Below, one piece after another: positions 54,271 through 63,947 of a stretch of 64,000 nt of DNA. Below the pieces are notes generated by a model that did no database searches, was not told the DNA's origin, and worked only from the letters and a program-made list of their open reading frames with translations. Origin of the DNA: Ramlibacter pinisoli (GTDB lineage Bacteria; Pseudomonadota; Gammaproteobacteria; Burkholderiales; Burkholderiaceae_C). Each line of letters opens with the position of its first letter. The stretch's first letter is position 1. A program made the translations under genes and the position numbers. The DNA lies in NCBI RefSeq assembly GCF_009758015.1, contig NZ_WSEL01000002.1, positions 184,894 to 248,893 of the forward strand. Reading direction: 5' to 3'.

Positions 54271-54693
54271 GTGGCAACCATTCCTAGGACACAGATGCAG
54301 CAGATGGCGGACGAGAAGATCCTCGACGCTCGCCTGCTGCTTCAGAACAATCGGTTTTCGAATGCCTACTACTTGGCCGGATATGCCGTGGAATTGGCGT
54401 TGAAAGCTTGCGTTTCCCGTCAATTCCAGACGGACGTTATCCCTGAAAAGAGTCTCGCAACAGCAATCTGGGTTCACGACTTGCCAAAACTCGTCTCCCT
54501 CGCGGGATTGCAGCCAGCGCTCGCAACGCGCTCGGCGATGGACCTTCCTTTTAGAACCAACTGGGGGATAGTCTCGCAGTGGGGACCAGACGCGCGCTAT
54601 GGACAGACAACTCCACAGAACGCCACTGACTTGCTGGACGCAGTTGACGATGCACAGGCAGGAGTCCTTCCATGGATCAAGCTCTACTGGTAA
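54271..54693 (+). CDS. HEPN-domain protein
   Basis: A 140-residue protein, GTG start. It has the HEPN helix pattern FSNAYYLAGYAVELALKACV and the later WVHDLPKLVSLA. The RX4-6H RNase motif of toxin-type HEPN proteins is not visible, so it may be a regulatory HEPN. It overlaps the next gene by 22 bp, the usual sign of a paired system. Confidence 0.75.
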   Translation: MATIPRTQMQQMADEKILDARLLLQNNRFSNAYYLAGYAVELALKACVSRQFQTDVIPEKSLATAIWVHDLPKLVSLAGLQPALATRSAMDLPFRTNWGIVSQWGPDARYGQTTPQNATDLLDAVDDAQAGVLPWIKLYW

Positions 54694-55052
54694 GACGGGG
54701 CAAAGCCCTTTTGCGTGCCTTGGACTCCAGGAATGTTCCCCCACGGTTCGCTGCTTGGGTGAGGTACCCGGATCCTGACCAGTGGAAGCTCTGGATCGTT
54801 CCGCATCCAAGCATTGATAGAACCAGGAAGTTCTACTCGCATGTGGCGCAGGCCCTTCAGACCAGCAAGCGACCTTCGCTATCGCCGTTGGACATTGCTG
54901 AAGTTGAGATGGTCCCGGAGTCTCGCCTTGGCATCACACCCGATCGGCCATTCTTCAGCATCGGTCCTGATGGTTCCCCTGTGAGTGCGCGCAACGTGTT
55001 TTTTGATGGGGTGTTCTACCCGGAAGTGATCTTCCTCCGCGTACCAGCGTGA
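54672..55052 (+). CDS. Small partner of the HEPN protein, unknown
   Basis: A 126-residue protein starting inside the HEPN gene. I do not recognise a domain. The sequence is mixed alpha/beta with a conserved-looking FDGVFYPEVIFLRVPA end. Overlap with the HEPN gene suggests a two-component module, possibly toxin-antitoxin-like, but the nucleotidyltransferase motif of classic HEPN/MNT pairs is not seen. Confidence 0.6.
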   Translation: MDQALLVRRGKALLRALDSRNVPPRFAAWVRYPDPDQWKLWIVPHPSIDRTRKFYSHVAQALQTSKRPSLSPLDIAEVEMVPESRLGITPDRPFFSIGPDGSPVSARNVFFDGVFYPEVIFLRVPA

Positions 55053-55710
55053 ACCGGTTGCAGGCCGCTTGGCGCACCTGCAATGGCCTTTGTGGTCATG
55101 AGGTGCGTTGCGTCACTGCAAGTCCGCCCCGAGCATCTCAACGTCAGAGCTTCGTCCCCCGCGTCATCTGCTCGATCGGCGCTAGCCGGGGCCAAAGGCC
55201 GCCGGCGCCCCCTCGTCGCATTCAAGCTCGCGTGCTCCCAAAAGGCGGCCAGTCGCAGGCCGGCGGTGCGGCGTTGGTGCCGGCGCGCGACGACCCCCCT
55301 TTCCACCAGCTTGGCCGGCTTGCCCATCGCCAGCGTCGCCACCTCTCGCCCCGAGATTCGTGATCTTCAGGTTGATCGTCGCGTGCTGACCTTGTTTTGA
55401 CTTGGACGAGAAAGCAGGCACGGAATCCTGAGCATTGCTTCGATCGGCTCCAGCTCAGTTGCCCGCGTTCCGCCCAAATTGATTCGGGAGTTGAGAGTTG
55501 ATCTGAGCGAATTCCTCTGCGTTGTTTCGGCACAACGATCCGTTTTCGGCAGTTGCCGAAGGGCGTACCCACAAAATCGGCCAAATTTAGCGTGTATGGC
55601 TAAAAAGAGGCCCGGGCGCGGGTTGTACCCACTTTTCAGGTATGCCGCGGCCCCCTCAGTCACTCACACGGAGGCCGTTATCCACATTTTCTTGTCGCAA
55701 TATCCGTTCT
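55053..55710. other. Gene-free right end of the island
   Basis: No gene is supported. Several short frames on the minus strand have protein-like runs (for example ATLAMGKPAKLVERG) but are interrupted, so decayed coding sequence is possible. Two adjacent dyads lie at 55521-55536 (GTTGT/ACAAC) and 55545-55560 (TTCGGCA-GT-TGCCGAA). A TTATCCACA match is at 55678-55686. Base composition switches to core-like about 55,710. Confidence 0.5.
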
Positions 55711-55820
55711 GAGGTCCCGCGGGCCGGTCCCCCTGATCGGCAGGGGCCCACCGCCTCGCCGGTGGCGCGGGCTCGGTGCTCGCCGCGCGCCGCTTCCCGC
55801 GGTCCTGGGAAGCACAGACA

Positions 55821-55852
55821 GCAAAACGCCCGCTGGACAGCGGGCGTTTTGC
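55821..55852 (-). terminator. Terminator after the FAD oxidoreductase
   Basis: A perfect 14-bp stem (55821-55834 with 55839-55852, GGAC loop) containing the AAAA/TTTT runs expected of a two-way rho-independent terminator. It ends 18 bases past the stop of the leftward oxidoreductase gene and marks core sequence at the right side of the island. Confidence 0.82.
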
Positions 55853-55869
55853 ATCCGTCCAGGGGCCGG

Positions 55870-57309
55870 CTACAGCGCGTCGCGCAGTCGGTAGTACCAC
55901 AGCCCCAGCGCCAGGGCCGGCGTGCGCACCAGCGCGCCGCCCGGCACCGGCAGGTGGCGGATGCGCGCCAGCAGGTCGAAGCGCTCGGCCTGGCCGGCGA
56001 TCGCTTCGGCCGCCAGCAGCCCCGCCATGCCGGCCATCGCCACGCCGTGGCCCGAGAAGCCCTGCACGAACCAGATGTTGCCGCCCAGGCGGCCGAAGTG
56101 CGGCGCCATGTTGAGCGTGAGGTCGACCAGGCCGCCCCAGCCGTGTTCCACCGCGACATCCTCCAGCTGCGGGAACACCGCCAGCAGGCGGCGCCGCACC
56201 GCCTCGGCCCGCAGGCGCGGCGCCAGGCCGGCGTGGCGGTCGACGGCGCCGAACAGCAGGCGGTCGTCGGCGGCGAGCCGGAAGTAGTCCGGCATGGTGT
56301 TGCTGTCCGAGGCCGCGGCGCGGCCGGGCAGCAGTGCCGCGGCCCGTTCCCGGCCGAGCCGCGCGGTGGCCAGCATGGACGTGCCCACCGGCACGATGCG
56401 CGCGCTCACCTCGGGCGCCACCGCCGCGCCCCAGGCGTCCAGGTAGACGTTGCCGGCCAGCACGACGAACTGGCAGTCGCAGGCGCCGGCCGCGGTGAGG
56501 ACCCGCGGCCGCGCGCCGCGCTCGATGCGCACGACCGGTGAATCCTCATGCAGGTGCGCGCCGGCGGCCTGTGCGGCGCGCGCCAGGCCCAGGCAGTAGC
56601 GCAGCGGGTGCAGGTGGCCGGAGGCGGCGTCGAGGACCGCTCCGTCGTACTGCGCGCTGGCCACCCAGCGCGGCAGCTCGGGCCGGGGAATGAAGCGCAG
56701 CGGATGGGCATAGGCCTGCACCACGTGCGCCATCCAGCGCTGCAGCGCAAGGGTCTTGCGCGGCCGGGTCGCGAGGCTGAGGTGGCCGGGCTGCCAGTCG
56801 CAATCGATCGCGTGCCGCCGGCAGCGCTCGTGCAGCAGGGCCAGGCCGGCGATGCTGACGTCCCAGGCCCGCCGGGCGTCCGCGGCCGGCAGCTGGCGCT
56901 CGATCGCCATCTCGCCGTCGCCGCCATAGCCCACGATGACCTGGCCGCCGTTGCGGCCCGAGGCACCCCAGCCGGCGCGCCGGGCTTCCAGAACCCGCAC
57001 CGAGTAGCCGCGCTGGGCCAGTTCCAGCGCCGCCGACAGTCCGGCATAGCCGGCCCCGACCACACAGACATCGGCCCGCACCCGGCCGGCCAGTGGGGGT
57101 TGCGGCGGCGGCCGCAGGACCGTCGCCTCGTAGTAGCAATCGCCGCCCGCGTCGCCGTCCTGCTCCGGCCGCACGGCGGCGCGGCCGGTGCTGCCGGCGC
57201 GCCCGCGGCGACGGGCGGCGCCGGGTTCAATGTCGGCCGGGCGGCGGACGGAAGCGCTGTCGACGGGCATCACCACGGCACCTGGGCCTTCCTGCGGCCG
57301 CACGCGCAA
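55870..57309 (-). CDS. FAD-dependent oxidoreductase (DAO family, PuuB/OrdL-like)
   Basis: Up to 479 residues. The FAD Rossmann motif VVGAGYAGLSAALELA is at about residue 83, followed by LEARRAGWGASGRNGGQ, the flavin-binding stretch typical of gamma-glutamylputrescine oxidase and related amine oxidases. The C-terminal GFSGHGVAMAGMAGLL is the second FAD contact. The 50 N-terminal residues are arginine/alanine-rich and unlike the family, so the true start is probably the ATG at 57270 or later. Its substrate is likely an amine or amino acid. Confidence 0.87.
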   Translation of the reverse strand: MRVRPQEGPGAVVMPVDSASVRRPADIEPGAARRRGRAGSTGRAAVRPEQDGDAGGDCYYEATVLRPPPQPPLAGRVRADVCVVGAGYAGLSAALELAQRGYSVRVLEARRAGWGASGRNGGQVIVGYGGDGEMAIERQLPAADARRAWDVSIAGLALLHERCRRHAIDCDWQPGHLSLATRPRKTLALQRWMAHVVQAYAHPLRFIPRPELPRWVASAQYDGAVLDAASGHLHPLRYCLGLARAAQAAGAHLHEDSPVVRIERGARPRVLTAAGACDCQFVVLAGNVYLDAWGAAVAPEVSARIVPVGTSMLATARLGRERAAALLPGRAAASDSNTMPDYFRLAADDRLLFGAVDRHAGLAPRLRAEAVRRRLLAVFPQLEDVAVEHGWGGLVDLTLNMAPHFGRLGGNIWFVQGFSGHGVAMAGMAGLLAAEAIAGQAERFDLLARIRHLPVPGGALVRTPALALGLWYYRLRDAL

Positions 57310-57462
57310 GGCCGCGCCGCCACCATAGCCAGGCGGGAGCGGCTGCGGGGGGCTGTTACCGCTGCGTACCCGACGAGCTCACCGGGCAGCGAGCCCGGCC
57401 GGCCGCGCTGAGGTCGTGCGCGGGATTCGGCAGGGTGGTGCGGCGCGGAGCCGGACGCGCGC

Positions 57463-58581
57463 TCAGGCCGCGCCGGCGGCGGCGGCCGCGATCACCCCGC
57501 CGCCCAGGCAGACCTCGCCGTCGTACAGCACGGCCGACTGGCCCGGCGTCACGGCCCACTGCGGCTGCGCGAACGCCAGGTGGAAGGCGCCGTTGGCGCC
57601 GGCCGCCAGCCGGCAGGGCGCGTCGGCCTGGCGGTAGCGGGTCTTGGAGCCGTAGTCGCGGGCCGGCGGCGCCACGCCGGCGATCCAGCTGGCATCGGCC
57701 GCGTCCAGCGCCAGCGACTGCAGCCAGGGATGGTCGTGGCCCTGCACCACCCACAGGGTGTTGGCGTCCAGGTCCTTGCGGGCCACGAACCAGGGCGCGT
57801 GCTCGCCGCCGCCGCGCTGGGCGCCGCGGGCCTTGAGGCCGCCGATGCCCAGCCCCTGGCGCTGGCCCAGGGTGTAGAACGACAGGCCCTGGTGCTGGCC
57901 GATCACGCGGCCGTGCGCATCCTTGATGGGGCCGGGTTCCTTCTGGATGTAGCGGTTGAGGAACTCCCGGAACGGCCGCTCGCCGATGAAGCAGATGCCG
58001 GTGGAGTCCTTCTTGGCCGCGTTCGGCAGCCCGATCTCGGCCGCCAGGCGCCGCACCTCGGTCTTGCGCAGTTCGCCGACCGGGAACAGCGCCTTGGCCA
58101 GCTGGTCCTGCGACAGCCGGTGCAGGAAGTAGCTCTGGTCCTTGGTCTCGTCCAGGCCCTTGAGCAGCTCGAAGCGGCCGCCGCGCTCGCGCACCCGCGC
58201 ATAGTGGCCGGTGGCGATCTTGGCCGCTCCCAGCCGCATGGCGTGGTCGAGGAAGGCCTTGAACTTGATCTCGGCGTTGCACAGCACGTCGGGATTGGGC
58301 GTGCGGCCGGCCTGGTATTCGCGCAGGAACTCGGCGAACACGCGGTCCTTGTACTCGGTGGCGAAGTTGACGTGCTCGATCGGGATGCCGATGACGTCGG
58401 CCACGCTGGCGGCGTCGATGAAGTCCTGGCGCGACGAGCAGTACTCGTCGTCGTCATCGTCTTCCCAGTTCTTCATGAAGATGCCGACGACGTCCCAGCC
58501 TTCGCGCTTGAGCAGCCAGGCGCTGACCGCGGAGTCCACGCCCCCGCTCAGTCCCACCACCACCCGCTTGCTGCCGTCCAT
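57463..58581 (-). CDS. mnmA: tRNA-specific 2-thiouridylase
   Basis: A 372-residue MnmA that makes 2-thiouridine at tRNA wobble position 34. It has the PP-loop [17 protein letters not shown] at the N-terminus, the [13 protein letters not shown] insert common in proteobacteria, the first catalytic cysteine in [11 protein letters not shown] and the second in [12 protein letters not shown]. An alanine-rich C-terminus follows the beta domain. A GATAAT hexamer on its strand ends 7 bases before the ATG. Confidence 0.96.
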   Translation of the reverse strand: MDGSKRVVVGLSGGVDSAVSAWLLKREGWDVVGIFMKNWEDDDDDEYCSSRQDFIDAASVADVIGIPIEHVNFATEYKDRVFAEFLREYQAGRTPNPDVLCNAEIKFKAFLDHAMRLGAAKIATGHYARVRERGGRFELLKGLDETKDQSYFLHRLSQDQLAKALFPVGELRKTEVRRLAAEIGLPNAAKKDSTGICFIGERPFREFLNRYIQKEPGPIKDAHGRVIGQHQGLSFYTLGQRQGLGIGGLKARGAQRGGGEHAPWFVARKDLDANTLWVVQGHDHPWLQSLALDAADASWIAGVAPPARDYGSKTRYRQADAPCRLAAGANGAFHLAFAQPQWAVTPGQSAVLYDGEVCLGGGVIAAAAAGAA

Positions 58582-58711
58582 GGCCCGGATTATCCCAGCG
58601 GGACAGCAGCCCGATGGTCCGTGGGGACGGCGCCGCGGCGGGCCGGCTCGGGGTTTGCGCCGGTAGGCATGCCAACGTGCGCCCCCTAAGCTCGCGCCCA
58701 GGAGACAACGC

Positions 58712-59704
58712 ATGATTCCAGCCTTGCAGCACCCCCTGACCCGCCGCCGCCTGGTGGCCGGCGCCGCCGCCGCGCTCGCGCTGCCCGCGCTGCGCGCGCA
58801 GCCGGCCTGGCCGTCCAAGCCGGTCCGCTTCCTGGTGCCGTTCGCCCCCGGCGGCACCTCGGAGATCGTGGCCCGCTCGGTCGCCGCCGAGCTCACCAAG
58901 CAGCTCGGGCAGAGCGTGTTCGTGGAGAACAAGCCGGGCGGGGCCGGGGTGGTGGCGATGGCCGAAGCGGCCAAGGCGGCGCCGGACGGCCACACGGTCA
59001 TCCTGGGCCATGTCGGCACGCTGGCGGTCAATCCGTACATGCTGGCCAACCAGCCCTACGACGTGAACAAGGACTTCGTGCCGGTGACGCTGCTGGCCAA
59101 GGTGCCCAACGTGTTCGTCATCCACCCGGACGTGCCGGCCAAGAACTTCCGCGAATTCGTCGCCTACGCGAAGAAGAACCCCGGCAAGCTCAGCTACGGC
59201 TCGGCCGGCAACGCCAGCGCCGGCCACCTGGCGATGGAGTACCTGAAGCTGGTGACGGGCATGTTCATGACCCACATCCCGTACCGCGGCACCGGGCCCC
59301 AGCTCACCGACCTGCTGGCCGGCCGCACCCAGGCCTCGTCGGCCGGCATGCCGGCGCTGGGCGCCCACATCCGGTCCGGCAAGCTGCGCGCGATCGCGGT
59401 CGGCACCCACGATCGCATTGCCGTGCTGCCCGAGGTGCCGACGGTGCACGAGATGGGCTACAAGGACTTCGAGACCTCGCAGTGGTACGGCATGCTGGCG
59501 CCGGCCGGCACCCCGCCCGAGATCGTCAAGCGGCTCCAGGAGGAGTCGTACAAGGCGCTGCGCTCCAGCGCCGTGACCGAACGCTTCGCCACCGACAACG
59601 CGGTCGGCGGCGGCGGCCCGGCGTCGGAGTTCGCCGCCTTCATCGCCAGCGAGCAGAAGATCTGGAGCGACATCGTGCGCCGCGCCCAGATCAAGGCCGA
59701 CTGA
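58712..59704 (+). CDS. Bug-family tripartite tricarboxylate transporter substrate-binding protein
   Basis: A 330-residue periplasmic solute-binding protein with a twin-arginine-like signal ([20 protein letters not shown]). The mature part opens [23 protein letters not shown], the family signature, and contains [19 protein letters not shown] and [13 protein letters not shown]. Burkholderiales carry many such orphan receptors. No TctA/TctB permease lies beside it. Ligand unknown. Confidence 0.92.
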   Translation: MIPALQHPLTRRRLVAGAAAALALPALRAQPAWPSKPVRFLVPFAPGGTSEIVARSVAAELTKQLGQSVFVENKPGGAGVVAMAEAAKAAPDGHTVILGHVGTLAVNPYMLANQPYDVNKDFVPVTLLAKVPNVFVIHPDVPAKNFREFVAYAKKNPGKLSYGSAGNASAGHLAMEYLKLVTGMFMTHIPYRGTGPQLTDLLAGRTQASSAGMPALGAHIRSGKLRAIAVGTHDRIAVLPEVPTVHEMGYKDFETSQWYGMLAPAGTPPEIVKRLQEESYKALRSSAVTERFATDNAVGGGGPASEFAAFIASEQKIWSDIVRRAQIKAD

Positions 59705-60196
59705 TCAGGGCAGGCCGAACACGCTCGGGTCGGTGCTGACCACCGACAGCGGGTAGCGCACCCCGGCCAGGTAGTCCTCCATGCAGCGCACCAGCAGCGG
59801 GCTGCGGTGCCGCGCGCGCGAGGCCCGCACCTCCTGCGGCGTCAGCCAGAGCGCGCGCACGATGCCGCTGTCCAGGGCCCGCCCGGGCTCGGGCTCGCCC
59901 ACCCGGCCGCAGAAGGCGAACCGCAGGTAGGTGAAGTCCTCGCCGGTGGCCGGCTTGCGGGCGCGCGAGAGGTAGACCCCGACCAAGGCGGTGGGCTCGA
60001 AGGGGTAGGCGGTCTCCTCCAGCGTCTCGCGGGCGCAGCCCTGGACCGGCGACTCGCCCGGGTCGAGGTGGCCGGCGGGGTTGTTCAGCTTGAGTCCCTC
60101 GCTGGTCTCTTCCTCGACCAGCAGGAAGCGGCCGTCGCGCTCGACCACGGCCGCCACGGTGACGCTGGGTTTCCAGCGCGGTTCGATGGCTCCCAT
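59705..60196 (-). CDS. NUDIX hydrolase (NudJ-like)
   Basis: A 163-residue NUDIX protein. The box reads GHLDPGESPVQGCARETLEE, close to GX5EX7REUXEEXGU, with the final glycine replaced by alanine-tyrosine. It is NudJ-like in length and start (KPSVTVAAVVERDGRFLLVEE). NudJ-type enzymes hydrolyse thiamine pyrophosphates and nucleoside di/triphosphates. Upstream on its strand CATAAT ends 8 bases before the ATG. mnmA and nudJ are often neighbours; here one gene separates them. Confidence 0.9.
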   Translation of the reverse strand: MGAIEPRWKPSVTVAAVVERDGRFLLVEEETSEGLKLNNPAGHLDPGESPVQGCARETLEETAYPFEPTALVGVYLSRARKPATGEDFTYLRFAFCGRVGEPEPGRALDSGIVRALWLTPQEVRASRARHRSPLLVRCMEDYLAGVRYPLSVVSTDPSVFGLP

Positions 60197-60291
60197 GGGC
60201 GCGGATTATGGTGGCGCCGGCGCGCGCCGTGGGCCGACGCAGCGGCGCTGCGCGGTCGGCCACCGGCGGGCCCGGCGCCCGCACCGGCGCG

Positions 60292-61014
60292 TCAGGCGTC
60301 GTATTCGTCGGCCCCCTGGACCCAGATGAAGGACTGCACGTCGATCATGTCGCGCGCCCGCAGGCCGGGCCGGCGGTCGAGGTCGCGGCGGATGATGGCC
60401 CCGAAAGTCAACAGGCCGTGGTAGACCGGCCAGGACGGCTCCGAGCCGTAGCCGAAGTCGTAGCCGTAGGCGCGCGCCGCGCGGCGGGTGACGCGCGGCT
60501 TGAGGAACAGGTGGCGGTCGGGGCGGGCCAGGAAGCCGAACACCGTGACCACCGGCCAGGTGAGCACCTTGCCGCGCGGTTGCGGCAGGTCCTTAACCGC
60601 CTGCACCCAGTCCTGGAAGCGGCGCTGCGGCGCGCCGCGCCCGTGCAGGAAGGCGTACAGCTCGTGGGCGAACAGGCGCGCTCCGGCCGGCGTGCGCAGC
60701 GCGTCGCGCAGGGCCATCTTCTCGAACGAGAACAGCAGGTTGGTGCGCGACTCGATGCGGATCGCGATGTCGGCGATCTGGCGAAACTCGCCGCGCGCCA
60801 GCAGCTTGCGGAATTCGGCCGGGCCGAGCTCGGCCTGCCATTCGACATGGGCGCGCTCCTTGGTGGAGCGCTCGGCGATCAGGTAGGTCTCGTCCGCGAA
60901 TCCGTCGGGGTAATAGAGCTCGAATTTGCGGCGTGCACGCGCTGCGCCGAGGTAGCAGACACCGGCGGCGCTGGCACCGGTGAGTGGGAGTGAGACAAAG
61001 GCTGGGCGTGGCAT
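60292..61014 (-). CDS. Conserved hypothetical protein
   Basis: A 240-residue protein I cannot assign. It has a basic/aromatic composition, with FELYYPDGFADETYLIAERS, then VEWQAELGPAEFRKLLARGEF, and a C-terminus rich in Arg, Tyr and Trp. No signal peptide or clear motif is seen. The first 28 residues may be upstream sequence, with translation starting later. Confidence 0.65.
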   Translation of the reverse strand: MPRPAFVSLPLTGASAAGVCYLGAARARRKFELYYPDGFADETYLIAERSTKERAHVEWQAELGPAEFRKLLARGEFRQIADIAIRIESRTNLLFSFEKMALRDALRTPAGARLFAHELYAFLHGRGAPQRRFQDWVQAVKDLPQPRGKVLTWPVVTVFGFLARPDRHLFLKPRVTRRAARAYGYDFGYGSEPSWPVYHGLLTFGAIIRRDLDRRPGLRARDMIDVQSFIWVQGADEYDA

Positions 61015-61106
61015 CCGGGCAGTTTTTGACCCCGGGGAAACTCATCCACGTCGGACACGACCTCACGTCCTTGTAGGACTCGCACCAGCCCAGCTGAGTG
61101 GACCGC

Positions 61107-62216
61107 TCAGGCAGCCACCAGCCTCAGCCGCGTGATTTCGGACGGCGCGGCCAGCCGTTTGGGCGGGCCCCAGTAACCGGTGCCGCGGCTGACGTAGACC
61201 CAGAGCCGGTCCAGCCGGTGCAGCCCGGCCGTGAACGGCTGCTGCAGACGCACGAAGAAGATCCAGGGGAAGAACTGGCCGCCGTGGGTGTGGCCGGAGA
61301 TCTGCAGGTCGAACCCGGCCGCGGCCGCCGCGGTGGCGCTGCGCGGCTGGTGGGCCAGCAGCACACGGGCCCCGGCCCCGGCGGGAGCGCCGGCCAGCGC
61401 GGCCGTGGGGTCGCTGCGATGGGCCTCGTCGAAGCGATGCGCGCTGTAGTCGGCCACGCCGGCCAGCACCAGTGAGGCACCGTCGCGTTCGATCACCACG
61501 TGCTCGTTCATCAGCACCCGGATGCCCAGCCGCTGCACCTCGGCCACCCAGGGGCCGGCGCCGGCGTAGTACTCGTGGTTGCCGGTGACGAAGAAGCTGC
61601 CGTGGCGGGCGCGCAGCCCGGCCAGCGGCGCGACGTGCGGCCGCAGTTCCGGCACCGGGCCGTCGACGATGTCGCCGGTGATCGCCACCGCATCGGCCTC
61701 CAGGCCGTTGACCCGGTCGACGATGCGCTGCACGTACGCGGCGCGGATGGTCGGGCCCACGTGCAGGTCGCTGATCTGCGCGATGGTGAAGCCGTGCAGC
61801 GCGGCCGGCAGGTTGGCGATCGGGACGTCGACGTGCTTGATGCGCGCCGTGCGCCGCGTGTTGAGCAGGCCCACCAGCGTGAGCAGCAGCGCCAGCAGCG
61901 GCACCAGCTGCGCGCTGCGGCGATCCAGCGCCGCCGGCCCGGCATCGAGCAGGTGTGCACCCAGCAGCACCAGGTCGCGCGCCAGCGTCAGCACCAGCAG
62001 CGTGGAGAACAGCCCGAGCGCGAACAGGCCGGCGGCGGCGAGCCGGTCGGCGGCCGGCGGCCGGGCCCAGCGGCGCGCCGTCAGGCCGAGCGGGACCAGC
62101 GCGGTGGACAGGGCCAGCCACAGCCCGAGGGCGACCGCGGCCAGCATCGGCAGGGCCGGGACCAGGCGCATGCCGATGAGCAGATGCAACAGGCCCGAGA
62201 CGATGAATAACGCCAT
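61107..62216 (-). CDS. Membrane-anchored metallophosphoesterase (YaeI-like)
   Basis: A 369-residue protein. Four membrane segments fill residues 1-120. The calcineurin-like domain follows with QISDLHVG, VAITGDIVDG, VTGNHEYY and ISGHTHGGQFFPW, all metal-binding motifs of the family. Relatives (YaeI) act on membrane phosphoesters such as UDP-diacylglucosamine; the substrate here is not certain. The gene diverges from pntA. Confidence 0.9.
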   Translation of the reverse strand: MALFIVSGLLHLLIGMRLVPALPMLAAVALGLWLALSTALVPLGLTARRWARPPAADRLAAAGLFALGLFSTLLVLTLARDLVLLGAHLLDAGPAALDRRSAQLVPLLALLLTLVGLLNTRRTARIKHVDVPIANLPAALHGFTIAQISDLHVGPTIRAAYVQRIVDRVNGLEADAVAITGDIVDGPVPELRPHVAPLAGLRARHGSFFVTGNHEYYAGAGPWVAEVQRLGIRVLMNEHVVIERDGASLVLAGVADYSAHRFDEAHRSDPTAALAGAPAGAGARVLLAHQPRSATAAAAAGFDLQISGHTHGGQFFPWIFFVRLQQPFTAGLHRLDRLWVYVSRGTGYWGPPKRLAAPSEITRLRLVAA

Positions 62217-62284
62217 GAAGCTGGTCTTGCAGGAAGGGGGCGAGGAAGATAGGGCCGAGCAGCCGCATTTCCAGTTGGATCTGC

Positions 62285-62306
62285 GGCTGAGTTCAGGCTG
62301 AGTTCA
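62285..62306. repeat. 11-bp tandem repeat upstream of pntA
   Basis: Two head-to-tail copies of GGCTGAGTTCA lie in the gap between the metallophosphoesterase gene and pntA, about 50 bases before the pntA start. The 11-base period is close to one helical turn, which would place two protein contacts on the same face of DNA. No regulator is known. Confidence 0.4.
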
Positions 62307-62357
62307 GGTAAGCTTGACCAAACCCTGACAACCTCATTTCCCGCCAGGAGACTTCCC

Positions 62358-63932
62358 ATGCAGATAGGCGTGCCGGCCGAGACCGCGCCCGGTGAAAAGC
62401 GCGTCGCCACCGTCCCCGCCGTGGTGGAGAAGCTCGTCAAGCTCGGTTTTTCCGTCGCCGTGCAGAGCGGCGCCGGCGATGCCGCGAATTTTCCTGACGA
62501 CGCCTATCGCGCCGCCGGCGCCCAGATCGTGCCGGACGCCGCCGCGCTGTGGAGCGGCTCCGACATCGTGTTCAAGGTGCGCCCGCCGACCGTGGAGGAG
62601 GTCGGCCTGCTGCGCGAGGGCGGCATGCTGGTCGGCTTCGTGTGGCCGGCGCAGAACCCCGAGCTGATGCAGCAGCTGGCCGCGCGCCGGGCCACGGTCC
62701 TGGCCATCGACGCGCTGCCGCGGCAGCTGTCGCGGGCGCAGAAGATGGATGCGCTGACCTCGATGGCCGGCATCAGCGGCTACCGGGCGGTGATCGAGGC
62801 GGCCAACGCCTTCGGCCGCTTCTTCAACGGCCAGGTCACGGCCGCCGGCAAGGTGCCGCCGGCCAAGGTGTTCATCGCCGGCGCCGGTGTCGCCGGCCTC
62901 GCCGCCATCGGCACCGCGGCCAACCTGGGCGCCATCGTGCGCGCCAACGACACCCGGGCCGAAGTCGCCGACCAGGTGAAGTCGCTCGGCGGCGAGTTCG
63001 TCAAGGTCGACTACGAGGAAGAGGGCTCGGGCGGCGGCGGCTACGCCAAGGTGATGAGCGAAGGCTTCCAGCAGGCGCAGCGCGCGATGTACGCGCAGCA
63101 GGCGCGGGAAGCCGACATCATCATCACCACCGCCCTGATCCCGGGCAAGCCGGCCCCCAAGCTGATCACCGCCGACATGGTGCAGACCATGCAGCCGGGC
63201 AGCGTCATCGTCGACATGGCGGCCGAGCAGGGCGGCAACTGCGAGCTCACCGTGCCGGGTGAGGCCGTCGTCCGGCATGGCGTCACCATCGTCGGCTACA
63301 CCGACCTGGCCAGCCGCCTGGCCAAGCAGTCCTCCACGCTGTATTCGACCAACCTGCAGCGGCTGGCCGAGGAGCTGTGCAAGGCCAAGGACGGCGTCGC
63401 CGTCGTCAACATGGATGATGAGGCGATCCGCGGCCTGACCGTGATCAAGGACGGTGCGGTCACCTGGCCCGCGCCGCCGCCGAAGGCGCCGGCCGTCGCG
63501 CCGCAGAAGCCGGCCGCCGCGATGCCTCCCGCGCCGAAGGGCCACGGGCCCGGCGAGCCGATGTCGGCCCAGTCGCTGGCCATCACCTTCGGCGTCGGGG
63601 CGCTGCTGTTCCTGCTGGTCGGCCTGTACGCGCCGGCGTCGTTCCTGGCCCACTTCACCGTGTTCGTGCTGGCCTGCTTCGTCGGCTACATGGTGATCTG
63701 GAACGTGACGCCGTCGCTGCACACGCCGCTGATGAGCGTGACCAACGCGATCTCCTCGATCATCGCGATCGGCGCGCTGGTGCAGGTGGCGCCGCCCGTC
63801 GGCGGAGCCGGCGCCAGCCGGCCCGCCCAGCTGATCCTGGGCCTGGCGGTGTTCGGGCTCGCCCTGACGGCCGTCAACATGTTCGGCGGCTTCGCGGTGA
63901 CGCGACGCATGCTGGCGATGTTCCGCAAGTAA
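62358..63932 (+). CDS. pntA: NAD(P) transhydrogenase subunit alpha
   Basis: A 524-residue PntA of the long form, holding both the NAD(H)-binding domain I and the first membrane part. Domain I spans about 1-380, with [40 protein letters not shown] and [23 protein letters not shown] proline/alanine-rich linker (about 375-400) precedes four membrane helices. The complex moves protons while passing hydride from NADH to NADP. A CAGGAGA ribosome binding site precedes the ATG, and pntB follows 15 bases after the stop. Confidence 0.95.
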   Translation: MQIGVPAETAPGEKRVATVPAVVEKLVKLGFSVAVQSGAGDAANFPDDAYRAAGAQIVPDAAALWSGSDIVFKVRPPTVEEVGLLREGGMLVGFVWPAQNPELMQQLAARRATVLAIDALPRQLSRAQKMDALTSMAGISGYRAVIEAANAFGRFFNGQVTAAGKVPPAKVFIAGAGVAGLAAIGTAANLGAIVRANDTRAEVADQVKSLGGEFVKVDYEEEGSGGGGYAKVMSEGFQQAQRAMYAQQAREADIIITTALIPGKPAPKLITADMVQTMQPGSVIVDMAAEQGGNCELTVPGEAVVRHGVTIVGYTDLASRLAKQSSTLYSTNLQRLAEELCKAKDGVAVVNMDDEAIRGLTVIKDGAVTWPAPPPKAPAVAPQKPAAAMPPAPKGHGPGEPMSAQSLAITFGVGALLFLLVGLYAPASFLAHFTVFVLACFVGYMVIWNVTPSLHTPLMSVTNAISSIIAIGALVQVAPPVGGAGASRPAQLILGLAVFGLALTAVNMFGGFAVTRRMLAMFRK

Positions 63933-63947
63933 ACGAAGGCGAAGCAC

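Noticed and set aside
55182..55584. Possible short genes at the right end of the island
   Set aside because: The frames are overlapping, interrupted and mutually inconsistent. At best this is decayed coding sequence.
55678..55686. A perfect DnaA-box match, TTATCCACA
   Set aside because: It is a single site with no AT-rich unwinding region, no second box and no replication gene nearby, so it does not indicate an origin.
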